A DNA stretch of 28,040 bases from JAUNSR01 sp036655755 (GCA_036655755.1 JAVVPN010000036.1:1-28040), one strand, 5' to 3'; shown: positions 1 to 8,175, counted from the first letter of the stretch. Notes: generated by a model not told the origin, from the letters alone. Numbers and translations: made by a program.

Positions 1-662
1 GGTAGCGTATATTTCACACGTACCGGTTTACCACGCTGTTTACCCGGAGTCCATTTCGGCATCGATTTAACCACGCGAAGTGCTTCTTTGTCAAGCGACG
101 GGTCAACCCCACGCACAACAACCGCATCTGCCACGCTACCGTCTCGTTCGATTACGAATGATACAATAACACGTCCCTGGATACCATTCTCCTGGGCGAT
201 TACCGGATATTTTACAGATTTACTGATAAAGCCTAACAAAGCAGATTCTCCGCCAGGGAAAGCCGGCATGTCTTCTACTACAGTAAAGATCTCGTTAGTA
301 ACCTCTTCTTCTTCTTCAGGAGCAGGCATAGACACAATTTCTTGTGCTACTTTCTGGTCGTCTTCAGAAGACTGGATTTCCACTTCCTCAATCTGTTTAT
401 CATCTTCTACGATGTTAATGATTTCTTCCACTACGGGAGCGGGAGGTGGCGGTGGAGGAGGTGTAGCTTCCTGTACTGTCGGAGGAATGATTTCTTCCTC
501 AAACAACCCCTCGCTTACACCGGTCATGTCATGCTTTACGACATCACTAGAGGTCCATTCGAATGCAACGAACAGAGCAGCCAGGATTGTAGTAAGACCA
601 ATAAGGATGAACGTGAGCTTTCTGTTCTCCAGATCGGCTTTCGGGTTCTTTTTTATTTCCAT
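1..662 (-). CDS. tonB: TonB family energy transducer (3' end cut by window edge)
   Basis: TonB carries energy from the inner-membrane proton gradient to outer-membrane TonB-dependent receptors. The visible 220 codons show a short basic cytoplasmic start (MEIKKNPKADLENRK), one membrane segment at about residues 16-34, a periplasmic linker with a run of seven prolines followed by an acidic stretch, and a TonB C-terminal domain that begins near YPVIAQENGIQGRV and runs through GSVADAVVVRGVD and KWTPGKQRGKPVRVKYTLP. Family members usually end within about ten residues of that last motif, so little is missing. The start is the ATG at 662; a TAnnTTTG promoter box lies about 35 bases upstream. It is divergent from porQ. 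Bacteroidota carry many tonB paralogues, so the receptor partner is unknown. Confidence 0.9.
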   Translation of the reverse strand, partial: MEIKKNPKADLENRKLTFILIGLTTILAALFVAFEWTSSDVVKHDMTGVSEGLFEEEIIPPTVQEATPPPPPPPAPVVEEIINIVEDDKQIEEVEIQSSEDDQKVAQEIVSMPAPEEEEEVTNEIFTVVEDMPAFPGGESALLGFISKSVKYPVIAQENGIQGRVIVSFVIERDGSVADAVVVRGVDPSLDKEALRVVKSMPKWTPGKQRGKPVRVKYTL

Positions 663-697
663 ATATTAAATCTTTATTATGTGTTTCTCAATAGGGG

Positions 698-705
698 CAA
701 AAGTA
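698..705 (-). promoter_or_regulatory. -7 promoter box of tonB
   Basis: On the minus strand the bases read TACTTTTG, an exact match to the Bacteroidota -7 consensus TAnnTTTG. It sits 35 bases before the tonB ATG, which gives a leader of roughly 30 nt. No convincing TTTG -33 element is seen upstream. Promoter activity is inferred from the motif and its position only. Confidence 0.55.
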
Positions 706-844
706 CGATAATTTTTTATTTACAGTTTATCACACTTCTTTTTTTTTACGATTCGGAAGGTTTTTATTGTTTTTTAAAGCCTCCTTATCGTAAACAATCA
801 TACCAATTCCACTAATTTATCGTTATATATGTTGTGCTGTGTAA

Positions 845-873
845 TTTGGCGTTCAAATTTAAGATTACTTTTG
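845..873 (+). promoter_or_regulatory. Promoter of porQ-cmk-ispH
   Basis: TTTG at 845-848 and TACTTTTG at 866-873, 17 bases apart, fit the Bacteroidota -33/-7 pattern. The expected transcription start near 880 lies downstream of the upstream-most possible ATG at 834. This supports the porQ start at 909 rather than 834. Confidence 0.6.
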
Positions 874-908
874 TGAAATACAAAGCTTGCTTAACAAGAT
901 TATATAGA

Positions 909-1919
909 ATGAGAAAATTGCTTCTGTTAATAACCGCTTTTTTAGGTGCTTTTGCCTCTTTGATGGCTCAAAACGGACACTCTGTTTTCGGCTTCCTCGA
1001 TTTTCCCGGTTCATCTCGTGCAAACGCATTGGGGGGATATAATATTTCGGTGGTTTCGTCCGATTTGTCGATGGCCAATCAGAATCCGGCACTGCTGGGG
1101 GCGGAGCTGGCCAATCAGGTGTCTCTTAATTATATGTATTATATAAAAGGAGTAAACGTTGGGGGTGCGCTGTATGCGCATGCTCTGGGCGAACGCGGGG
1201 CATGGGCTGTGGGAGCGCAGTTCGTGGATTATGGAAAGTTTACACAAACTTCGGCCGATAATCAGATATTGGGCACTTTCGGGGCAAAGGATATTGCGTT
1301 TAACGGATCGATCGGTTATGACATCACTTCGCGTATTCGCGGAGGGGTCAACGCAAAGTTCATTTACTCGGCCTATGAATCATATTCGTCGCTTGCGCTT
1401 GCGGTAGATTTGGGGTTAAACTATTATAATGAAGAAAAAGATTTGTCACTGGCTATCCTGGCCCGTAATCTGGGCGGACAGCTGAAACCTTTTGATGAAG
1501 TGCGTGAGTCATTGCCTTTTGACTTGCAGATCGGATATACGCAGTCGCTGGCGCATGCACCGTTCCGCTTTTCATTAACAGCTGTTAATCTTACTTCATG
1601 GAATACCGAATACCGCGATGATACTCCCTCCGATAGTTCGGAAGATAAGAAGAAAAAAAGTAATTTTGCCAAAGACTTCTTTCGCCATCTGGTGATCGGA
1701 GCCGAATATCTCCCAACCGACAATTTTTATGTGGGCCTGGGCTACAGTTATAAAAAGCGTACAGACTTTGCCGATGGTGGAGGCGGATTCCTGACCGGAT
1801 TTTCAGCCGGGACGGGGATTAAGGTGCGAATGTTTGATATCAATGCGTCGATTGCGCGTTATCATCGCTCGGGCACCTCTTTCATGGTGGGTATAAATCT
1901 GTTGCTTGATAAATTTTGA
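909..1919 (+). CDS. porQ: PorQ-type outer-membrane protein of the type IX secretion family
   Basis: PorQ is an outer-membrane beta-barrel protein of the PorV/PorQ group associated with type IX secretion. The 336-residue product starts with a signal peptide (MRKLLLLITAFLGAFASLMAQ, cut after AQ or just before). The mature start, NGHSVFGFLDFPGSSRANALGG, is the typical PorQ opening, and the rest is rich in alternating glycine/aromatic strands ending in a hydrophobic last strand (GINLLLDKF). An in-frame ATG at 834 would add 25 residues before the signal peptide, but it lies upstream of the predicted promoter box, so 909 is preferred. cmk follows after 15 bases, probably co-transcribed. No other secretion-system gene is in the window. 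Many Bacteroidales keep porQ beside cmk even where type IX secretion is uncertain, so the working role here is an inference. Confidence 0.82.
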   Translation: MRKLLLLITAFLGAFASLMAQNGHSVFGFLDFPGSSRANALGGYNISVVSSDLSMANQNPALLGAELANQVSLNYMYYIKGVNVGGALYAHALGERGAWAVGAQFVDYGKFTQTSADNQILGTFGAKDIAFNGSIGYDITSRIRGGVNAKFIYSAYESYSSLALAVDLGLNYYNEEKDLSLAILARNLGGQLKPFDEVRESLPFDLQIGYTQSLAHAPFRFSLTAVNLTSWNTEYRDDTPSDSSEDKKKKSNFAKDFFRHLVIGAEYLPTDNFYVGLGYSYKKRTDFADGGGGFLTGFSAGTGIKVRMFDINASIARYHRSGTSFMVGINLLLDKF

Positions 1920-1934
1920 TATATAATATAAGGT

Positions 1935-2639
1935 ATGAAGAAAATAATCATTGCCATTGACGGTTTCTCCTCTTGTGGCAAAAGTACGATGGCAAAAGAT
2001 CTGGCTCGTAAAATCGGTTATGTATATATAGATAGTGGTGCGATGTATCGCGCCACTACTTTGTTCGCCCTTCAGCGCGGATTTATTAAAGAGGGCGTGC
2101 TGGATGCGGATGCGTTGCAGGCACATTTGTCTGAAATGAGCATCGAATTCCGGTTGAATCCGCAAACCGGATTGCCCGAAACCTATCTTAACGGTGAAAA
2201 CGTTGAAAAGGCGATTCGCACCATGGAAGTGTCGGGATATGTAAGCCCCGTAAGCGCGCTTCCGTTTGTTCGCCACGCGATGGTAGAGCAGCAACAGGCG
2301 ATGGGCCAGAAGAAGGGTATCGTAATGGATGGCCGCGATATCGGTACGACCGTATTTCCGGATGCCGAACTGAAAATTTTCGTAACCGCATCGCCCGAAG
2401 TACGTGCCCAACGCCGTGTAGACGAATTGGTGGCAAAGGGTGAGCCGGTTTCTTTTGAAGCAGTGCTTGAAAATGTGAAATCGCGCGATCATATCGATCA
2501 GACGCGTACCGAAAGTCCGCTTCGCCGCGCCGACGATGCATTGCTGCTTGATAACTCTGATCTGACCATCGCTCAACAGGATGCCTGGTTGCTCGAACAA
2601 TTTAACCGTATTGTAAATAATGAAGAGGGTAGAGCTTGA
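1935..2639 (+). CDS. cmk: Cytidylate kinase
   Basis: Cmk phosphorylates CMP and dCMP with ATP in the cytoplasm, feeding the pyrimidine nucleotide pool. The 234-residue protein begins MKKIIIAIDGFSSCGKST with the P-loop at residues 10-18. It then shows YIDSGAMYRATT (the CMP-binding segment), the insertion typical of the longer bacterial type, MDGRDIGTTVFPDAELKIFVTAS, and an arginine-rich region (RDHIDQTRTESPLRRADDALLLD) near the end. Length fits the family. The gene sits 15 bases after porQ, and its last 20 bases overlap the start of ispH in a different frame, which suggests translational coupling within one operon. Confidence 0.95.
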   Translation: MKKIIIAIDGFSSCGKSTMAKDLARKIGYVYIDSGAMYRATTLFALQRGFIKEGVLDADALQAHLSEMSIEFRLNPQTGLPETYLNGENVEKAIRTMEVSGYVSPVSALPFVRHAMVEQQQAMGQKKGIVMDGRDIGTTVFPDAELKIFVTASPEVRAQRRVDELVAKGEPVSFEAVLENVKSRDHIDQTRTESPLRRADDALLLDNSDLTIAQQDAWLLEQFNRIVNNEEGRA

Positions 2640-3501
2640 TAACGGATCCGGCTTCTGTTTCGGAGTGGTGAATGCCATCAAAAAAGCGGAAGAGGAGTTG
2701 GCTGCCGGCGATGTGCTTTATTGCCTGGGCGATATCGTACACAACAGCCATGAAGTGGAGCGGCTCAACGCGAAAGGATTGGTAACCATCAATCACGAGC
2801 AGTTTAAGGAGCTTCATCATGTAAAGGTTTTGTTGCGTGCTCATGGCGAACCGCCCGAAACGTACGAAATCGCACGGCAAAACCATATTCAGATTATCGA
2901 TGCCACCTGCCCGGTGGTATTGCAGTTGCAACGTAAGATAAAGAAAATGCATGCCGATCCGGCCGAGGCGGATGCGCAGATTCTTATTTTCGGCAAAAAC
3001 GGTCATGCCGAGGTAAACGGCCTGGTGGGGCAGACCAATGGCGAGGCGCTGGTGATTGAATCGCCCGAAGATCTGAAAAAGGTAAATTTCGCCCGCAATA
3101 TCCGCATGTTCTCACAAACCACCAAGTCGATCGACCATTTCCAGGAGATGATCGGTGAGATCGACGCTCGTTTGCAGCCGCAGGCCGACTTCCGTTATTT
3201 TGATACGATTTGCCGCCAAGTGGCCAACCGTATGCCCAATATCCGTGAGTTTGCAGCAGGCCACGACGTGATTTTGTTTGTAAGCGGCAAGAAAAGCTCC
3301 AATGGCAAGGTGTTGTTTGAAGAGTGCCGAAAGGTGAATGCGCACTCCTATCTGGTTTCCGACGAATCGGAAATTGAGGCCGGATGGGTGACCGGCGCAG
3401 GTACCATCGGTATATGTGGGGCAACATCAACTCCCAAATGGTTGATGGAGAAGGTAGCAACTTATGTAGAACAGATAATCGGTGCTCCCGGATGTGAATA
3501 A
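2620..3501 (+). CDS. ispH: 4-hydroxy-3-methylbut-2-enyl diphosphate reductase
   Basis: IspH (LytB) is the iron-sulfur enzyme of the last step of the MEP pathway, reducing HMBPP to isopentenyl and dimethylallyl diphosphate. The 293-residue protein has the three cluster cysteines in the expected places: C13 (GFCFGV), C97 (DATCPVV) and C198 (FDTICRQVANR). The substrate-binding histidines are in VHNSHEV (H41) and GKNGHAEV (H129), with the catalytic acid E131. A fourth cysteine lies in GICGATSTP near the C-terminus. The ATG at 2620 lies inside the cmk coding region (20-base overlap), the normal arrangement for a coupled gene pair. It is the last gene of the porQ-cmk-ispH unit; pfkA has its own promoter downstream. 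Confidence 0.96.
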   Translation: MKRVELDNGSGFCFGVVNAIKKAEEELAAGDVLYCLGDIVHNSHEVERLNAKGLVTINHEQFKELHHVKVLLRAHGEPPETYEIARQNHIQIIDATCPVVLQLQRKIKKMHADPAEADAQILIFGKNGHAEVNGLVGQTNGEALVIESPEDLKKVNFARNIRMFSQTTKSIDHFQEMIGEIDARLQPQADFRYFDTICRQVANRMPNIREFAAGHDVILFVSGKKSSNGKVLFEECRKVNAHSYLVSDESEIEAGWVTGAGTIGICGATSTPKWLMEKVATYVEQIIGAPGCE

Positions 3502-3535
3502 ACGTTCGTGAAACACGACTTTTCGGATTAATTGC

Positions 3536-3543
3536 TACATTTG
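3536..3543 (+). promoter_or_regulatory. -7 promoter box of pfkA
   Basis: TACATTTG matches TAnnTTTG exactly and lies 37 bases before the pfkA ATG, giving a leader of about 30 nt. A small stem (TCGTG/CACGA, 3506-3518) followed by four T residues just after ispH may be a weak terminator separating the two units. Confidence 0.55.
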
Positions 3544-3579
3544 CTCAACTTAATAAAGTTCACAAGTTTTATTTAATAT

Positions 3580-4560
3580 ATGAGCACGATTAAATGTATC
3601 GGAATTCTTACTTCCGGAGGTGATGCTCCGGGAATGAACGCTGCCATCCGAGCAGTAACCCGTACGGCTATTTACAACGGTCTGGAAGTGAAAGCTATTT
3701 TCCGCGGTTACAAAGGTTTGATAACAGGGGAGATTGAAACTTTCCATACCCAGAATGTAAGTAACATCATTCAACAAGGAGGAACGATCCTGAAAACGGC
3801 TCGTTGTAAGGAATTCATGACTCCCGAAGGACGTCAGCTGGCTTACGAAACCTTGCGTAAAGAGGGGATTGACGCGCTGGTATGTATCGGAGGGGATGGT
3901 ACGTTGACAGGTGCGCGTATTTTTGCCACTGAATTTAATTACCCGATTGTCGGATTGCCCGGCACGATCGATAACGACTTGTTTGGTACCGACTGTACGA
4001 TCGGTTACGATACGGCACTGAATACCATCATGGATGCTGTCGATAAAATTCGTGATACGGCTACTTCGCACGAACGTTTGTTCTTTATCGAGGTGATGGG
4101 TCGCGATGCCGGTTTCCTTGCGCTCAACGGCGCGATCGCTACCGGATCGGAAGCGGCTATTATCCCGGAAATTGCAACCGAGTACGACCAGTTGGGAGAA
4201 CTTATCAAAAACGGATTCAGAAAGTCGAAAAATTCAAGTATCGTTCTGGTTGCCGAAAGTCCGCTTACGGGTGGGGCGATGGCGATGGCCGAACGAGTGA
4301 AAAACGAATACCCGCAATATGACGTGCGTGTAACCATTCTGGGGCATTTGCAACGTGGTGGTTCGCCTACAGCCTACGACCGTATTCTGGCAAGCCGCAT
4401 GGGGGCTGCCGCAATCGATGCGTTGCTCGAAGATCAGCGTAACGTAATGATTGGTATTCAGAACGACGAACTGGTATATGTGCCGTTCAGTAAAGCGATT
4501 AAAAACGACAAACCGATTAATCGCGAATTGTTGAATACACTGCGTATTCTTTCTATCTGA
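3580..4560 (+). CDS. pfkA: ATP-dependent 6-phosphofructokinase
   Basis: PfkA phosphorylates fructose 6-phosphate to fructose 1,6-bisphosphate, the committing step of glycolysis. The 326-residue length is typical of the bacterial homotetramer. Visible motifs are the ATP loop GILTSGGDAPGMNAAIRAV near the start, GGDGT at 104-108, the catalytic PGTIDND (D131), the substrate loop VMGRDAGFLA, and GHLQRGGSPTAYDR. Glycine rather than aspartate after GGD, and glycine before TIDND instead of lysine, are the residues that mark ATP-using rather than pyrophosphate-using enzymes. It has its own promoter box at 3536 and a 22-bp stem terminator at 4597, so it appears monocistronic. Confidence 0.95.
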   Translation: MSTIKCIGILTSGGDAPGMNAAIRAVTRTAIYNGLEVKAIFRGYKGLITGEIETFHTQNVSNIIQQGGTILKTARCKEFMTPEGRQLAYETLRKEGIDALVCIGGDGTLTGARIFATEFNYPIVGLPGTIDNDLFGTDCTIGYDTALNTIMDAVDKIRDTATSHERLFFIEVMGRDAGFLALNGAIATGSEAAIIPEIATEYDQLGELIKNGFRKSKNSSIVLVAESPLTGGAMAMAERVKNEYPQYDVRVTILGHLQRGGSPTAYDRILASRMGAAAIDALLEDQRNVMIGIQNDELVYVPFSKAIKNDKPINRELLNTLRILSI

Positions 4561-4596
4561 TATTATTGGCATACCGGTTTTGGCCGGTTGGTATAT

Positions 4597-4645
4597 AAAC
4601 GCAAAAAGCGTGCTTCAGCTTGTCTGAAGCACGCTTTTTGCGTTT
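4597..4645 (+). terminator. Strong terminator after pfkA
   Basis: A perfect 22-bp inverted repeat (4597-4618 and 4624-4645) with a five-base loop. The outer part of each arm is A-rich on the left and T-rich on the right (CTTTTTGCGTTT), as in a rho-independent terminator. The symmetry would let it work in both directions. It lies 37 bases after the pfkA stop. Confidence 0.8.
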
Positions 4646-4725
4646 GATATTCTGCTTTGGCATACCTTCCTACTCAAATAAGAATATCCGCTTGTTAAAA
4701 AATGATCCGTCGCCTGTACTTCAGC

Positions 4726-4767
4726 GTGTGCGTCATGGGGAACAGATGTGTTCCCCATGACGCACAC
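4726..4767. repeat. Perfect 19-bp stem-loop I
   Basis: Left arm 4726-4744 and right arm 4749-4767 are exact reverse complements around a four-base loop (GATG). The arms begin and end with the 10-mer GTGTGCGTCA and its complement, which also occurs in stem-loop II. No T-run follows, so it is not a normal intrinsic terminator. Confidence 0.85.
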
Positions 4768-4782
4768 TTCTGTGTCTCTTGA

Positions 4783-4820
4783 GGGGCGATAGTGTGCGTC
4801 AAGAGGCACACTATCGCCCC
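4783..4820. repeat. Perfect 15-bp stem-loop II
   Basis: Left arm 4783-4797 (GGGGCGATAGTGTGC) pairs exactly with 4806-4820, with an eight-base loop. The loop (GTCAAGAG) can instead pair with the bases just before the stem: 4772-4782 and 4799-4809 form an 11-bp stem with one G-U pair. The two folds cannot exist together. It shares GTGTGCGTCA with stem-loop I. Confidence 0.8.
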
Positions 4821-5540
4821 GCTTGGCGTACACTTATGCTTTTGATGGGGCGAAAAACAGCTCCGCTCGAATTAACCTCCGAAGCACAAGCCTCCCTTTA
4901 AAAAGGTATAAGCGGGAATTATATGAATAACTATCCGGTAAGTTGTCAGCGTTCGGCAACGCCTGAATATTTCCCACGGTTTATCGGGGGAGCCTCTGTT
5001 TTATTTACGGCAGGTGTGGTTTTTAAAAAAAAATGCCGGAGCAAGGAGCATCACTGCCTCTTGTCTCCGGACTATATATGAAAATTGGTTTCTTCAAAAA
5101 GAGAATGAAAGAGCTGTTGCGCCCTTTCTTAGTATTATTTCTAAAAATAATCTTGAAATAAACATATTGCAAATGTATTTAAATAACGTATATGAACAAA
5201 AATAGTATGTAAAAATTAACATAAATAAGCGTACTTATCTTTTGCTTATAACTCTTTGTGAATGCATGTTCTGCGGAAATGTAGTTTCTCTTTTGTAAAA
5301 ATAAGTATATAACGAAAATCTACTATTTAGAAGTTGTTGTAAATAAGCGATTTGATGACGATAAATATAACAAGGTGTAAAACGTGTCATTTCTGAAGGT
5401 AGTGGTAATACTTTATTTTTAAGATGGTTAAGAGTGCGGTTTGTGGTCAAACTAAAATAGAAACCGGTATGTTATAGTATTAATCAAAACTGAAGGGTGT
5501 TTGATAGCACTTTATTACTCATCTATAATTTAAAAAAATT

Positions 5541-5843
5541 ATGCATTTAACACCGAAAGAAATCGACAAGCTGATGCTGTTGTCTCTTGGCATAATAGCC
5601 GAGCGGCGGCTTGCAAAGGGGTTGAAGCTCAATTATCCGGAGTCGGTAGCGTATATTACCTCTACGGCCTTGGAAGGAGCGAGAGAAGGAAAGACGGTTG
5701 AGGAAGTTATGACGGATGCCGCCAATGTACTGAAAAAAGATCAGGTGATGGAAGGGGTAGCGGATATGATTGATCTGCTTCAGGTAGAAGCTGTATTTAC
5801 AGATGGTAGCCGGTTGGTTAGTATCCACCATCCAATCAAGTAA
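5541..5843 (+). CDS. ureA: Urease gamma subunit
   Basis: UreA is the small structural subunit of urease, the cytoplasmic nickel enzyme that hydrolyses urea to ammonia and carbamate. The 100-residue product has the standard length and the family opening MHLTPKEIDKLML, followed by KGLKLNYPESVAYI, EGAREGKTVEEVM and the closing stretch FTDGSRLVSIHHPI. In Helicobacter pylori the equivalent region is fused to the beta subunit; here the two are separate genes with an 18-base gap. It is the first gene of the urease unit and follows a long gene-free region. The start is the only ATG consistent with the family N-terminus. Confidence 0.96.
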   Translation: MHLTPKEIDKLMLLSLGIIAERRLAKGLKLNYPESVAYITSTALEGAREGKTVEEVMTDAANVLKKDQVMEGVADMIDLLQVEAVFTDGSRLVSIHHPIK

Positions 5844-5861
5844 CTTTAATAGCATAAGATT

Positions 5862-6434
5862 ATGAATACAAATAATCCTACAGATCCGAAAGCAACAACC
5901 CCTCCGACATCGTATGATGTGCCGGAAGGTATTTATGAAGGGACACCTCCTATTTATTATCCGAATACACCGGGATTTACTCCGAAAGAGTATGTGCCTG
6001 TGGGCGGTGTGATTCTGAAAGCGGATTCACCGATCAATTACAATACGGGCCGACATACGGTGAAAGTGGTTGTACACAATACGGGCGACCGTCCGGTGCA
6101 GATCGGTTCGCATTATCATTTCTTCGAAGTAAACCGGTATATGGAGTTCGACCGTCCGTCGACGTTCGGATATCATCTGAATATCCCGGCAACGACCGCC
6201 ATCCGTTTTGAACCGGGCGAAGAGAAAGAGGTGGAAGTGGTAGCGTATGCAGGTAAACGCTATGTATTGGGATTCAATGATTTGACACAGGGTTATACCG
6301 GAGGCGAAGACTTCCCTACCTATATGCCAATTAAGATTGAAGCGATACGCAGAATGAAGATTTTCGGCTTTAAGAGTGTTTCTGAAGAGGAAGCCGAAGC
6401 CGGATATACGGAAAATCAAAAAACAAAATCTTAA
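5862..6434 (+). CDS. ureB: Urease beta subunit with long N- and C-terminal extensions
   Basis: UreB is the second structural subunit of urease. The conserved beta core spans about residues 45-143, with VPVGGVILKADSPIN, the signature NTGDRPVQIGSHYHFFEVN (residues 73-91), RFEPGEEKEVEVV and GFNDL. At 190 residues the protein is far longer than the usual 100-110. It has about 44 extra residues in front, rich in Pro, Thr and Tyr, and about 48 behind. The C-terminal part (KIEAIRRMKIFGFKS and onward) resembles the tail of H. pylori UreA (KIALHRAKERGFHG as I recall it), which takes part in assembly of the large Helicobacter urease particle. A GTG at codon 20 could shorten the front part slightly. ureC follows after 12 bases. 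Confidence 0.94.
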   Translation: MNTNNPTDPKATTPPTSYDVPEGIYEGTPPIYYPNTPGFTPKEYVPVGGVILKADSPINYNTGRHTVKVVVHNTGDRPVQIGSHYHFFEVNRYMEFDRPSTFGYHLNIPATTAIRFEPGEEKEVEVVAYAGKRYVLGFNDLTQGYTGGEDFPTYMPIKIEAIRRMKIFGFKSVSEEEAEAGYTENQKTKS

Positions 6435-6446
6435 TATAACCCGATT

Positions 6447-8165
6447 ATGGCTGTAATATCAAGACAAGAAAACAATATGCTTTTCGGCCCGACGGTGGGT
6501 GATAAAATCCGGTTGGGAAATACCGACTTATATGTTGAGATTGAAAAGGATCTCCGGGTATATGGTGATGAGGTGGTGTATGGCGGTGGCAAGACGATTC
6601 GTGATGGAATGGGATTGGCCAATACCATGTCGTCGAAAGACGGGTCGCTCGACCTGGTGATAACCAATGTGACGATTCTCGACCCGATACTGGGTGTAAT
6701 AAAAGCCGATGTCGGTATTAAGGATGGTAAGATTGCCGGTGTAGGTAAGGCCGGTAACCCGAATGTTATGAAGGGGGTAACTCCAGAGTTGGTGACAGGG
6801 CCATCTACGGATGCCATTTCGGGTGAACACCTGATTCTGACTGCGGCCGGCATCGACGGTCATGTGCATCTGTGCGACCCGCAACAGGCTTACGACTGTT
6901 TGAGCAACGGGATCACGACGCTGATCGGCGGCGGTATCGGCCCGACAGACGGAACAAACGGTACGACCATTACTTCCGGCCCGTGGAATATCGAGCAGAT
7001 GCTTCGTGCCATCGAGGGGGTGCCTATCAATATCGGTTTGTTGGCGAAGGGTAACTGTTCGACCGAGAAACCGTTGATGGAGCAGATCGAGGCGGGCGCC
7101 TGCGGTTTTAAGATTCATGAAGACTGGGGTACTACCATGGCTGCGTTGCGCTCTGTTTGTACGGTTGCCGATAAGATGGACGTACAGGTAGCGCTTCACC
7201 TGGATACTTTGAATGAAAGCGGTTATGTGGAAGACTCTATCGCCGCAATCAACGGCCGTACGGTTCACTCTTACCATACCGAAGGTGCGGGTGGAGGCCA
7301 TGCGCCCGACTTGCTGAAAGTTGCGTCTTTGTCAAATATATTGCCTTCCTCTACCAATCCGACGTTGCCGTTCGGTATCAACTCTCAGGCTGAATTGTTC
7401 GATATGATTATGGTTTGTCATAACCTGAACCCGAATATTCCTTCCGACGTGGCATTTGCCGAAAGCCGTGTACGTCCGGAAACTCAGTCGGCCGAAAACG
7501 TGATGCACGACTTGGGTATCATTTCGATGGTATCTTCCGACTCGCAGGCGATGGGCCGTGTGGGCGAATCGTTTATGCGTACCTTCCAGATGGCTTCGTA
7601 TATGAAACAGGTAAGAGGTAAGTTGCGTGAAGATTCCGATTCGAACGATAACTTCCGCGTATTGCGTTATCTGGCTCAGATGACCATCAATCCGGCCATC
7701 ACGTATGGTATTTCCGATATTCTCGGATCGATTGAGAAAGGTAAGATTGCCGACCTGGTGCTTTGGGAACCTGCTTTCTTCGGTGCCAAACCGAAACTGG
7801 TGATTAAAGGCGGATTTATCAACTGGTCGATCATGGGCGATACCAATGCTTCGCTGCCTACTCCGCAGCCGGTATATTTCCGTCCGATGTGGGGCGCTAC
7901 CGGTAAAGAGATGGCTCCTACTTGTGTGAGCTTCGTTTCGCAGGCGGCTAATGAACTGGGTGTGAAGGAGAAACTCGGACTCGACCGCATGGTTTATCCT
8001 GTACACCGTACTCGTCAGATTACGAAAGAGGATATGGTTCGTAACGGCGCTATGCCTAAGATTGAAGTGAACCCTGAAACATTCGAAACATTCATCGACG
8101 GAGTGCATGCTTATGTGCCTCCTGTAGCAGAAGTTGCGTTGGGTCAGCTTTATTGGTTTAGTTAA
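6447..8165 (+). CDS. ureC: Urease alpha subunit (catalytic)
   Basis: UreC carries the bi-nickel active site. At 572 residues it has the normal length. All the expected active-site residues are visible, each shifted by five from Klebsiella numbering: H139 and H141 (GIDGHVHLCDPQQ), the carbamylated lysine K222 with H224 (GFKIHEDWG), H251 (ALHLDT), H277 (HTEGAGGGHAPD), the flap C324-H325 (MVCHNLNPN) and D365 (SSDSQAMGR). The protein begins MAVISRQENNMLFGPTVGDK, typical of the family, so the ATG at 6447 is secure. It should therefore be active once loaded with nickel by UreD, UreF, UreG and UreE. It is followed by a 99-base gap with a hairpin before ureE. Confidence 0.98.
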   Translation: MAVISRQENNMLFGPTVGDKIRLGNTDLYVEIEKDLRVYGDEVVYGGGKTIRDGMGLANTMSSKDGSLDLVITNVTILDPILGVIKADVGIKDGKIAGVGKAGNPNVMKGVTPELVTGPSTDAISGEHLILTAAGIDGHVHLCDPQQAYDCLSNGITTLIGGGIGPTDGTNGTTITSGPWNIEQMLRAIEGVPINIGLLAKGNCSTEKPLMEQIEAGACGFKIHEDWGTTMAALRSVCTVADKMDVQVALHLDTLNESGYVEDSIAAINGRTVHSYHTEGAGGGHAPDLLKVASLSNILPSSTNPTLPFGINSQAELFDMIMVCHNLNPNIPSDVAFAESRVRPETQSAENVMHDLGIISMVSSDSQAMGRVGESFMRTFQMASYMKQVRGKLREDSDSNDNFRVLRYLAQMTINPAITYGISDILGSIEKGKIADLVLWEPAFFGAKPKLVIKGGFINWSIMGDTNASLPTPQPVYFRPMWGATGKEMAPTCVSFVSQAANELGVKEKLGLDRMVYPVHRTRQITKEDMVRNGAMPKIEVNPETFETFIDGVHAYVPPVAEVALGQLYWFS

Positions 8166-8175
8166 TATTCAGAAT

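Larger units (their letters stand above)
4646..5540. other. Gene-free region between pfkA and the urease locus
   Basis: About 900 bases with no convincing gene. The first part (4646-4860) holds a spaced inverted repeat (GATATTC near 4646, GAATATC near 4682) and the two large stem-loops annotated separately. From about 5080 the DNA turns AT-rich with many short ORFs and start-stop clutter, including a small 7-bp stem (ATTATTT/AAATAAT) near 5132. The urease promoter should be in the last few hundred bases, but no exact TAnnTTTG box at a sensible distance from ureA was found; near matches such as TACTTTAT around 5409 are unconvincing. A long untranslated leader or an activator-dependent promoter is possible. 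Confidence 0.6.

Noticed and set aside
834..908. Upstream ATG for porQ
   Set aside because: It lies before the predicted promoter box and would put 25 residues in front of a clean signal peptide.
1803..2681. 292-codon frame opposite cmk
   Set aside because: It is antisense to a well-conserved gene and has no recognisable motif; it is a shadow of codon bias.
4615..4833. 72-codon open frame on the minus strand
   Set aside because: It runs through stem-loops I and II and part of the pfkA terminator, and its openness is a by-product of the inverted repeats. No recognisable domain.
5014..5205. 63-codon open frame on the plus strand before the urease genes
   Set aside because: AT-rich composition, no domain, no promoter or ribosome site that stands out, and residue make-up unlike the real genes here.
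6528..8108. Two frames of about 257 codons antisense to ureC
   Set aside because: Both lie wholly opposite ureC, whose active-site residues are intact, and show no domain.
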